Shown in pieces: positions 20,336-30,255 of a DNA stretch of 64,000 nucleotides (position 1 is the first letter of the stretch; each line of letters opens with the position of its first letter). Source of the stretch: Maea johnstoni (taxonomy: Eukaryota > Annelida > Polychaeta > Spionida > Magelonidae); NCBI GenBank assembly GCA_963942565.1, contig OZ012699.1:34005503-34069502 (forward strand), in the 5' to 3' direction. The position numbers and the translations under genes are program-made. The notes below the pieces were generated by a model. That model saw only the letters and a program-made list of their open reading frames with translations. It did not search any database and had not been told where the DNA came from.

Positions 20336-23300
20336 GTCATACACTGTTGCTTATGACATCAGTCAAAAGAAAGAGGTTCAAGTACCCACATCCTTAGCAG
20401 CTATAATTACAGATTGGCACGGTTCATCAGAATTAACAAACCACCTTGGATATTCCGCAAAGAAAATGTGCCCATTTTGTAAGGTAACTATACATTTACA
20501 AGTTAGAGGCAAAAAATCTTTAGCATAAATGAAATAAATTTCAACAATCACTTTTTGTTCCAAAGCAGGTATCAATGTTAAATAGCATTGCATTACAAAG
20601 TACAAATGTTAAGCAACAAAAATAGGTAAAAATTAAGATTTAATATTTCAACATACACCTCTCTGACATTTCTAATTACAGATAAATTTTAAAATCTTTT
20701 CATAACTTATTGGCATACAATTACAGTGATGCTAATATCTTAATATAATTAGTGAAACAAATGTAGAAGATATAAACATTCTAATATTCACAGGTTAGCA
20801 AGGACAATTGTGGCCACATAGGCCAGCCGCGTACTAGATCAGACACATTGGACGTCATTAGACAAATCCAGAATGCAAATGTTGAAGAAAATTCTAAACT
20901 AACTACATTGCATGGTGTGAGAGGACATCTAAATGATCTATTCAAAATGATTGATCCTTATAAGTAAGTAAAACTGAAACTGACCAAACCTAAATATTTA
21001 AACTTCATGGAATAGAACAGCTGAGTGGTCTTTGTTATGAGACTTGTCATGGTTGCTGGACTTATGGCAAGTTAAGCCGATTGTTCGATATTACTGCTAA
21101 TTCAATAGCCTACTCACTCATGGGAACCATATCTAATCAGGTTTTGTATTGGCCAAAAATCCATGTCTGGAGTATCAAATTTCTATCATCCACTCAAATC
21201 ATAAATAATTACTAAGAGTTTTAATAGTTTAACTTCTTAAAACATTGATTCAAAGTTGGCACAACAAAAATCTATTTAGAATTGCATTTCTTTGTCTTTA
21301 GCTTACTTAGGTTAAATAACATCTACTGTGATAACTGATTGTAAGGTAAAAATCATCTAACTTTCAGAGTAATGCCCATTGGTGTGATGCACCTACTCTA
21401 CCTTGGTCTAGTGAAACACTTGATCAGATTCTGCTTTGACCAGCTATCAACAGAACAGAAGTCTAGAAACATCTCTTGTCCACAGGGATATTGTGGGTCT
21501 ACCCACCAAATCAGAAGGATTTCATAAATTTCTATTACTGTTTCAATAATGTGCTTCACAAACTGAAATAGAAACATAGTAAAAGGTAAAACCTAGATAT
21601 CTAGTATAATTCAATACCCCTTAATCGACCTAAGTATGTAGTTTTTATTTTGCTAAGTGGAAGGGTACCCAAAGACCAGATATATCCGGTGTTGGTCACA
21701 CAGGCAAGATATGTAGCACCGGATATATCCGGTGTTAGCAAGAGCAGGGTTAAGGGATACTTAATCAAAACCAAATGGAAACTTTAAAATAACCATTACT
21801 CAGTTCATTGGCAATGGGCATTGACAGCAAGGAAAATTATTTAGGAAACTGTATCATAACATTCCACAACTTATGGCCTCATCATTATACCATGAAATAA
21901 AGTAATTATGCCCTAATGTTAATGACTTAATACTACTGTACAACTTTCCCTTCAGATACAGCTTGCGCCATACAACTTAAAATATGCTGGATTAAGTAAT
22001 GACTACCTACAGCTTGTTTGCATGCTTGCAGAGGTGAATTGACATACTATTTATTTTCATTTCCACGCACCCCGAAAGTCTCACTCGCTCACATACATGA
22101 TTATATATCCTTCAAGACAGTTATAGATGTTTGTAAATGAGAAAATGCTATACTGAGGGTAACAAACTTATTTTAGCATAAAGTGAAAGAGCATACATAC
22201 AATATGCAGTCACGGTTATAGTTAAATGTTCAAAATAAGAACATAACAAACACACACATATATCCCTGGTGTCACTCAGATTGTTATTGAGGCAACAAAG
22301 TCCTGAATAAAACTTCTCATACTAAAATATCCTCTTCTCATGGACAACATTCCAACAGTCCATTTCCTTATCTATTGGGTACCTTACTATTCAGATTGTT
22401 TGGTATCTCCTTGAAAGGATTTGATCATTTTGCATGCATACATGTCTGATTGCATCACTAAGAAAATATTCCAATGCATGTGTATATGCACAATTTGCAT
22501 TAGGAGGGATATGTGTGTCTATGTCAGTGTCTGAATATAAATATGAATTATAAACATTGACCAATTTACTTTCAGATAAATAAGTACATCAATAACACCA
22601 CCAATTACAATGCATCTGCATGTGCATTACTTAACCAGAAGATTACCAATTACGTGTCAAACCTACAAGCAATGTGTCCTAAACTTGCAGCAAAACCGAA
22701 AGCCCACATAGCTCTCCACGTGGTAGGTACAATTAGTAGTATAAATAATTCAAACCTATAAAAATATTCCGATAAGAGATTGGTTCTGGTGAAAGTTAAA
22801 CTGTAGTTCCTATGTTTAAAGCATAGTTGTTAGGTCAATGGAAATGGGGTCAGCCATGCTGGGCAGCTGCAATGAACAGACATTACCCCTTTCAAAAATC
22901 TCAAGTAAAACATAGCCTAGTTATAATCAATATATATAATGATTAATAGTATTACGGTTACATCCATCCTAACAATATGATATGCTTTAGACTTATGCTG
23001 CCTTGTAGTAAACTAATATTAGCATTAACCTTCAATTTGTTGCATTTTATTATTTCCAGCATTCTATTTTAACTTTTCAGGTAGACTCTATTAAAAGGCA
23101 TAGACTCCTAGATGCAATGTGTGAAGATGCCTTTGAGAAGAATCATGGTGTGATAAGGAATCACCTTTTTATTCAAAACCAACAGGCCAGAGGCAGGGAC
23201 CTCTCCAGGCAGTTTGTCAATAGAGAACTGCTACACCACACATTGTCAGGAGGATACCTGAAGCATGGAGAGTGGTATGATTAAATTACTCCTTTCATGC

Positions 23301-25016
23301 TCGTAGCAACTGGAGATTGATACCTAAAAAGGATATCTCTGGTTTATGAATGATTAAGTGGACATGTTTATTCATTAAAAGAATTTGACTGTTTAAGCTG
23401 TGCATTTCAGGGAAAATACAGTTTCTATCTATATTACTCTATACTCTACTATTTATTGACAAGTTGATAAAGTTATGTCATTAAGATAAAAAAAATGATA
23501 ATTTGGAAATTAAGTGATAACCTGAATGTTGATACATATTTTACATATGCACTTTTTCAACACTGCACCTCTTTGCAAAGGATACTTTAGGTCTATGGTT
23601 ACAATACAAATCAACATATCTACCTTGATTACATACTGGTCAAATGAAAATAAGTGCATAATTTAAGTCATAAAAGAACACTATAAGAAATATGTTGAAA
23701 TACATTACTTAAGTACTATTAGTGCATAACCTTAAATAGCAGACATGTTTAAATCATTTCAGGCTGCAGGCATCAAGGAATGTTCTCAACACTGCAGCAA
23801 TTAAACAAATCACAAACTACCTGGGCCTCTCACAGGTGACTGACAAAAAAACAGGCACTGTAAGAAATGCCTCAAGAGACCACAACAACAGAGTGAAATA
23901 TCAGGTGGGTATCTGTAGAGTATTGCAATAATGTGCCTTTCAAATCACACAATCTTGAAATCAAAATGCTGCATTCATTTCAAGTGATCAAAGAATATAG
24001 AGCTACAACTTATTGAAAGCTCATTTGGTATGAGCATTTTTGTAACATAACAACATTTAAGTAATTCTTGATAATAGAGAAAACTCAATTATTTCCACCG
24101 TAAAAGAGATGTAATCAAGAAAGAACAGGAACAGAAATGGCAGATATGCACATGGAAATAGGTCTATTAAAAATAACTCAATGACAATTGATAAAAATAA
24201 CTTTTTAACCAACAGGTCAATCTTGCTATATACCTAAAGTTATTAATGATTAATCTTTCAAGGTTGGTGTCAATGGTCAAAAAGTGGCTGAGTTCCGCAC
24301 TGTTATATGCAGAAATGGAGAAGCGGTACATGCAGGGCAGCACGTGACATATACTCACAATGGTGAAACTAAGGTAAGGTTTTAGGAAACATGTTAAATA
24401 TAGACTCATCATGTCTTCTTAAATAGTTAAATGTAAATTTTTAATTATTCATATCAGTTTGAATAAAAAACAAAGCAACTTCAGCTAGCATGCATATCAG
24501 TTAGTAGATATGTAACGCCTTACCACCTATATAACTGTGTATGTAACACACATAAATTACCTATCACAGTCAGATTTGATTGGTCATACACAAATAGCAG
24601 TTACAATTCTTACCACATTAGTGTTGTTAGAATAATGAGGTCCGTTCAATGGACTCAATTGGATTATAATTATGATTCCTTGATTGAATGGTATAGGGTG
24701 GGTGGTTTAGTCCAACATGAGTGAAGTTTTGAATTAAGAGATTAATGAAGAACTAATGGGTGTCAGCTCTCACCTACGCTATTATCAAATGAAGTCTACA
24801 ACCCAAATATAACTTAATCAAAGACTTACTCTCATGCTTCAAACTCAACATTTAGCAAATTTAAAGCAACCTTTTTTTTCATTTTTCTAGCATGGAATCT
24901 TCATGAAGGCTTACAGTAGCAACAGCATCACAACAGCTAGAATTCAAATGGCTCATCTGCATAATCATGAAGACAACATTGCTGAAGATCATCAATGTAT
25001 TTCTATACTTAATTAA
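20336..25016 (+). CDS. Multi-exon CACTA/Plavaka-type transposase-like gene, 5'-incomplete
   Basis: Eight short exons with canonical GT-AG borders: 20336-20483, 20794-20963, 21368-about 21460, 22576-22722, 23081-23274, 23763-23904, 24263-24373, 24891-25016 (stop TAA). The last five join in consistent phase with no stops. Translated order: AAIITDWHGSSELTNHLGYS + AKKMCPFCK, GHIGQPRTRSD, HGVRGHLNDLF, MPIGVMHLLYLGLVKHLI, KAHIALHV, AFEKNHGVIRN, YLKHGEW, GVNGQKVAEFRTVICRNG, HGIFMKAYSS. The C-x2-C box, the R-T/HGVR box, P-x-x-x-M-H-x-L-x-L-G-x-x-K-H and F-E-x-x-H/N-G boxes occur in this order in CACTA/EnSpm and Plavaka (KDZ-related) transposases. The reading after exon 3 is unclear: a second frame (VGLPTKSEGFHKFL) also resembles the family, so one splice or frameshift is unresolved. 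The gene lies inside a split Helitron. N-terminal exons are absent. Confidence 0.65.
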
Positions 25017-26440
25017 ATCATCTCCATTCCATCCCATCACATTTCATATCACCTGTCAGTTATTCATGATTGCTCTGGAGGAAAGTGCTCTGTGAAAGCA
25101 TTACCAACAGCTACTAGACTAGAGCAATCTGACATTGAAGTAAATATGAAGAAAGTCAAGCACAACTCCGAACATAATCATTACTTTATTAATCCATTCA
25201 AAATATGAACATTAAAAGTAAGAGATCAAAAGTCAATGCAGCTTACACATCTTAAATAAATACAAAAAGAATCAATTCTGCTACTTATCTTAGAATAGTA
25301 ACCTTTTACCTTGTTACCTATATTAGACTTACCGACATCAAATAATTCATAAAATTCTGCTTCATTCTGAAAAACAAAAAGATATCCAAGAAGCTTTTCT
25401 GCATCTTCAATCAGGCACGTTGAAATTTTCTAAAAATTCATGTTTGTATTTTAATAAATATCAGAAAAATGTTAAAAGAATACTCATCTGACTTCTTGCA
25501 AATGCACCATCAAAAGGTAGAATATTTTCCTTTCCTCTGTATGCTGGAGATTAAACTAGCATTTGTGTTACTCTATGCTACTCTACACTATTTTACACCT
25601 AAAGTTAAATTGAAATGGCAAATTATAGAATAAATAATTGTAATGCAATGTAGAACTTTTAGAAATTTCAAATGGATAAACAGTAACGATGTAAATCAGT
25701 AAAACAGTAAAATCATTAAACACACATTACATGAAAATATGGTTTTTGGAATCAAGCTTTTAAGTGCCAAAATTAATGGTAGCGTCTGTAAGTTGCCTTG
25801 TCCTTTAGGCAAGACTTCTGAATGTCTCCCTTGTACACTTCAAGGGTCCGTCTCCCCCCACAGGATACATTGTGTAAGGTGGAGAGGTAGATATCCTAGG
25901 GTATAAGGGGTAGTGGCTCATGGCAGCATTCAGACCTCCGCCTCCTCGATCGCACATAATAAATCTGTCAGGGCTTGTGGGGACAAGGATGAACATTCTA
26001 GGTTGACTATGACCACATGTTCATTAGGTACTTAAAACTGAAACCAATATTTCCATGTTAAAATTGAATTATTTGATTTCATTTCACTCATCTAATCATC
26101 TTCATCACCAATGTATACATTGCCTACCTATGTAAATGTCCAAATCATGGAAATAAACACATTTATAAAGAATATTCATGTTGTTATCCTTTATTCTATC
26201 TAATAATCCAACTGTGCTAAGTTTGAAACAAAAGTTAAAATGCTGAAATATGTATCCAATGAGGAACATCAATGAATTACATTATCCAGAACCGCAAGGT
26301 CTAACAATATATCCTGTCTAAAACATCTAACTTCATATAACATCTAACTTCAACAAAGTGACCATTTCCAAAACTTAAGTTCAATGACCTACTATAAATC
26401 CTGCATTTTACCATAAAAAGCCAAAAAAGTGCTCAAAAAG
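25017..26440. other. AT-rich non-coding, 3' of transposase gene
   Basis: No exon, RNA or known repeat is recognised. It most simply belongs to the 3' non-coding part of the inserted element that ends near 26740. Confidence 0.4.
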
Positions 26441-26449
26441 GAAAAAAAA

Positions 26450-26710
26450 TTAACGAGCTCGTAACGTCATCCGTTTTAGAATATTTACGAGCACGTAACG
26501 TTGTTAAAAAATCACGACATCATTATGAGTTCAACAAGTCTAACTTTACGATGACGATACGTACATGGAAATACGTCATCGTAACGATTGCTGAAAAAAA
26601 TATTCACGAGCTCGTAACGTACATGTGAATACAATGATCGTAAAACGTGCTCGTTACAAAATCATTCTGAGCATGTAACGAGTTTGTAATACTACGAGAT
26701 CGTTACGACC
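26450..26710. repeat. Subterminal-type motif field (cgagctcgtaacg)
   Basis: About nine variants of acgagctcgtaacg in both orientations within 260 bp, for example at 26452, 26492, 26570, 26607, 26640, 26668 and 26694. Dense short repeats near an end are typical of CACTA transposase-binding subterminal regions. They sit ~30 bp inside the junction where Helitron sequence resumes, downstream of the CACTA/Plavaka-type gene. Confidence 0.65.
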
Positions 26711-26740
26711 TATGGCATTCCTGCCTGCGTACAACAGTAG

Positions 26741-26930
26741 GTTTTGGGCTTCCTCCTTTAAATGAAGAGGGACGTAACTGTATGGATGTTACTGCTGAAG
26801 AGATAAGGGGGGATGTTGGTCTTTTCTTCCTCCACAATATTGATAAACATAACGATGATCAGAAACTAGCATTTAATGTTATTAAAACAAGGATTGGTGA
26901 CAATGAAGGAGGCAATATGTCCCAGTTGAA
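26741..26930 (+). pseudogene. Helitron helicase fragment, 3' side of the insertion
   Basis: GFGLPPLNEEGRNCMDVTAE, then LFFLHNIDKHNDDQKLAFNV and IKTRIGDNEGGNM. The 'L-N-x-D-Q-K/R-x-A-F-x-x-I' box immediately precedes the Walker A motif of Helitron helicases; the P-loop itself is missing. This continues the fragment that stops at about 20315. Confidence 0.6.
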
Positions 26931-27151
26931 TTGAAACCACCCCTCTGGGAATCACCAATTCATGTAGGTTAGATTCTCCGTACAAATTAGCGTAAGCAGG
27001 CCTTTCAGGAAGATACTGTGGAAAAGACTGTTAAGAAAACTCAACAAAGACACCTGGTGGAACAAATGGGTTTAGCTCAAAACCTTGAGCTGTACAGAAG
27101 TATTACTTTATTTCTGAACACAGTAGTCATTTCCTTAGGCAGCTTAGGGAG

Positions 27152-27457
27152 ATGGGTGCTGTTGCAGGCCTCACGTTAAACCATTCTGACTTGCAACAAA
27201 CAAAGAGGCGTAAGGATGATTCAGATGTCCATTTTGCTAGCAAACCTAATGAATGCCCATTGGATAAACTCATTCACTTATGTATTGAAGATGGCATCAG
27301 GAAGGGAAAACTTGCCGCTTCAGATATGGCCCAACAGCAAGAACCAAACATAGCAGATGATGACGCAGATTCGGAGCTGCTGTTAGATGCCTTAGAGGAT
27401 GGCAATGAAGGAATGAATGAGTGTTTGAAGGCACATCTACACACAAATGTCATTTAG
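27152..27457 (+). CDS. Unrecognised ORF fragment
   Basis: About 100 residues: LREMGAVAGLTLNHSDLQQT at the start, a basic patch (KRRKDD) and a strongly acidic end (DDDADSELLLDALEDGNEG). No family is recognised. The last ~12 codons overlap a LINE 3' end. It could be the C-terminal part of a transposon protein; an expressed gene is not supported. Confidence 0.25.
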   Translation: MGAVAGLTLNHSDLQQTKRRKDDSDVHFASKPNECPLDKLIHLCIEDGIRKGKLAASDMAQQQEPNIADDDADSELLLDALEDGNEGMNECLKAHLHTNVI

Positions 27458-27515
27458 TGCAATAAAAATATTACCAAAAAGTGGTCCTTTGACACTGTTG
27501 AAGAACAATGACAAA
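27421..27515 (-). repeat. 3' end of an RNase H-bearing LINE
   Basis: Matches 42927-43020 (aatgaatgattgcttaaaggcacat..., catttggtgcaataa..., gtggtccttt) in the same orientation. There the block is the 3' end of a minus-strand LINE with an (ATTC)n-like tail. This is a 5'-truncated copy. Confidence 0.6.
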
Positions 27516-27647
27516 GAAAGCATAATTATTCTAGGTAAAAGGAGAAAAAGGAGAGTATGAGCAGAGCCTATATTTAGACCCAAAGAGGACCAAGGGATAT
27601 TTTAGATGCAGGGTATCCATAGGTAGATCCACACATCCCACTTCTTT

Positions 27648-27843
27648 AAACAGTGATCGTGCAACGATCAGGTTTATAGAGGCACACATGCCTGTGTTCA
27701 CGAGACTCACTTCCTGTACGTCAGTAGTGAGTCACGTGATCTACTTTTAGCCAATCAGGGTTGTAGGTGGGTCACGTTCGTTCTGTTGGACGCTGTTCAT
27801 TGACAACAGCGCCCGCAGACACGGAAATGGTCAAAAAATTATA
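27648..27843 (+). repeat. Split direct repeat A1
   Basis: 196 bp starting aaacagtgatcgtgcaacga; repeated as A2 at 33460-33655. It contains a short palindrome (cgtgcaacg region) and a CACGTGA motif. Confidence 0.9.
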
Positions 27844-28015
27844 TATGTATGGGTTACATCCTCTTTTAACTTCATTAACAATAATCTTACCTCAGTATAT
27901 ATCATTGTTAGTTGGTTAACTACAATTCACTTAACATATTCATTAACAATAATTTCCTAATTTCTTTAATTTTACTTCTAAATATAATGTTTATTATTTG
28001 ACACATTTTCTACTT

Positions 28016-28510
28016 GCACCTCCGCTGTAGGTCTATTTAATTAAGCAATGCCTTATTTGCAATAAGTATGAACCTCCGCTGTAGGTGCAATACTCTGTTA
28101 TATTTTTATTATGTACACCTGCTGCAGGTGTATTATACTATTCTATGTCATATAAACACTATTTCTACTCCTCCGCTGTAGGTTTATTAATTTATATCTA
28201 TATCTATTTAACACTACAAGTGTATTATTACTATAATCATTGCCATGTATGCACTATTTTACATCTCCGCTGTAGGTGTATTATTTTGATTTTACACTAC
28301 AAGTGTATTATTATAATCATTGACACACTGTAGGTGTCTAATTTCATCCATGCTACAAGTGCATTATTTTAGACAATATTGTATTTATTTCTATTAACAC
28401 ATTTGTGCTATGGCTGCTTGCCTTTAGTATATAATGCCACTGCTGTTGGCTTATATTTTATTGTCAGTAGGCCGCTTGCCTTCAGTCTATAATGCCACCG
28501 CTGTTGGCTT
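28016..28510 (+). repeat. Array of short 'ctccgctgtaggt' hairpin units in the leader
   Basis: About eleven short inverted words such as acacctgctgcaggtgt, cctccgctgtaggt and acactacaagtgt lie at 24-60-bp spacing (about 28016, 28071, 28116, 28168, 28210, 28263, 28295, 28324, 28348, 28432, 28490) between A1 and the gag-like ORF. Each could form a small stem. Confidence 0.75.
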
Positions 28511-28632
28511 ATTATTTCATTGTCAGTACTTTAAACTACTGCATTTATTTGTTGCTATAATGCAATTGATTAGTTTATTGCTGTATTAATACACTCTTTG
28601 TTTATCAAACTATCATTTAACAGATCCTAAAC

Positions 28633-30255
28633 ATGATTCGCGCTTCTTCAAGAAAACGCAAACTGCCATCAAGGTTTGTCAACAACCAGGCAAGTGGCAA
28701 ACACTGCAAATCAACAAATCGCAAAACCACATCTCAAAATGCTCAAAGTGAAGTTCCAGAACAGGATCCAGTCTCTGAAAATACAGATCTCAATAACGAT
28801 ACTGGTGACACAACTGAAACAAGTATTCCGGACAATGTTGACCTACGTTCGCTCGCCAATATTGTTCAGAATATGGCAACTCAGCAAACGCAAATGTCCA
28901 GCCAGATAGCTGCCATCATCTCTACTCTTTCAACTGCTCGTAATCTCCCGGTTGTGGATGGCACTTGCCGCACAACTCAACAAGCAGGACAGTGTGATAT
29001 CGTCAGTAATGATATTATACAACCCTCTGAGACAACGCACAGAGTACCCGATGAAAGCAGTAGAGATGCTGATCTTACTGCCACTCTATCATTGCTACAA
29101 GAAAGTCAACCAAGGGCTGGCACTTGCCTCCCTCATCCAGCACAAGAAGAATCTAATGTTCATGCGAGGGCTGGCACTTGTCTCCCTCGCCAATTTAACG
29201 AAAATACAGACAGTTGCATAAGAGTTGGCACTAGCCTCTCTGGCAATCACCAAACACAGATAGGCGATTCTTCTCGTTACACTAATCAACAAATCCGATC
29301 GACATATACTAGCGGAGCTGGTACTAGCCACCCCGTTACCACCAATCAACATACAGGTAACTCTTCTTTGTTTCCTACAGATAGTGCAGGGACTGGCACT
29401 TGCCTTCCCGTTAGTACAAATCTGCAAGGAGGTATCTCCTCTTTGTATACTGCAACTAGCTCAGGGGTTGGCACTGGCCTTCCTTTAAGCAATAGTATAT
29501 TAACAAAGAATTTAGATGAAAATAATGAGTTTTCCAATTTGTCCCTGACAATCGGGACACCTAGTCATAAACCTGTATTCAGCTCAGGATTGCCTATAGG
29601 CACTAGCGTTAAAGATACGTTGAAACAAAAGATCTGGGCTCATAAATTTGTAGATTTATATGACATTCTTTACCCCTCTCAATCTACTTCTTACACACTT
29701 GGCATTTTCGATCACTCCAATCAACCTCATTTAAACCTAACACCGAATAAGAAAAGAACCTTGTCTGAACGTGAATGGTCGCAGGCATTTGATATTTTTT
29801 TGGCAGTCTACATCCAAAAATATCCAAATGAAATTACTGACCTCCTCTCTTATAGCCAGCACATTAAAGATCTCATGAGACATAATGTTAACTGGCAGTA
29901 CTATGATAGGCAATTCAGATTGGATCGCGAACATTCAGTATGTTCATGGTCAAATGTTCGACAGGATCTTGAGTTACGTGCTTTTCGCAATAACCCGAAA
30001 CAAAATTTTTCCAGCAATCAGCCCTTTCGCTCAGCCGGAGCTCAACCAAAGATCCCACCAGGATACTGTTTCAAGTATCACAAGCAAGGTGTCAGGTGTG
30101 AAACCCAAAATTGCCGTTATAAACACCAATGTCCAAAATGTAGTAGACCACATCCCACATACCTTCAGTGCCATGCAAAAGCAGAACAAAATCAAACCAG
30201 TCACCAGACAGCTGCAAGTGACTTCAAAACTACCAAGCCCTATAATAATAGATAA
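28633..30255 (+). CDS. Gag-like ORF of the Ngaro-like element
   Basis: 540 codons starting MIRASSRKRKLPSRF. A basic N-terminus and a Gln/Ser-rich region are followed by repeated AGTCLP / GTSLSG / GTGLPLS phrases (residues ~155-285), then a structured part (KIWAHKFVDLYDILYPSQ, WSQAFDIFLAVYIQKYP). A Cys/His cluster (CFKYHKQGVRCETQNCRYKH, CPKCSRPH) lies near the C-terminus. The Cys/His cluster and position fit the gag-like protein of DIRS-order elements, expected to package element RNA. It overlaps the next ORF in another frame. Confidence 0.75.
   Translation: MIRASSRKRKLPSRFVNNQASGKHCKSTNRKTTSQNAQSEVPEQDPVSENTDLNNDTGDTTETSIPDNVDLRSLANIVQNMATQQTQMSSQIAAIISTLSTARNLPVVDGTCRTTQQAGQCDIVSNDIIQPSETTHRVPDESSRDADLTATLSLLQESQPRAGTCLPHPAQEESNVHARAGTCLPRQFNENTDSCIRVGTSLSGNHQTQIGDSSRYTNQQIRSTYTSGAGTSHPVTTNQHTGNSSLFPTDSAGTGTCLPVSTNLQGGISSLYTATSSGVGTGLPLSNSILTKNLDENNEFSNLSLTIGTPSHKPVFSSGLPIGTSVKDTLKQKIWAHKFVDLYDILYPSQSTSYTLGIFDHSNQPHLNLTPNKKRTLSEREWSQAFDIFLAVYIQKYPNEITDLLSYSQHIKDLMRHNVNWQYYDRQFRLDREHSVCSWSNVRQDLELRAFRNNPKQNFSSNQPFRSAGAQPKIPPGYCFKYHKQGVRCETQNCRYKHQCPKCSRPHPTYLQCHAKAEQNQTSHQTAASDFKTTKPYNNR

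Noticed and set aside
20271-20528. A single 85-codon protein spanning Helitron-like and transposase-like text
   Set aside because: The frame runs by chance from the Helitron fragment across the insertion junction and past an exon donor at 20484, so it is a chimera of two elements and an intron.
21660-21760. Palindromic 'ccggatatatccgg' words as a regulatory operator
   Set aside because: Two imperfect copies in an intron with no other support; too little to call.
27152-27457. Assigning this ORF to the Helitron helicase C-terminus
   Set aside because: It follows Helitron sequence but contains no helicase motif; left as unrecognised.
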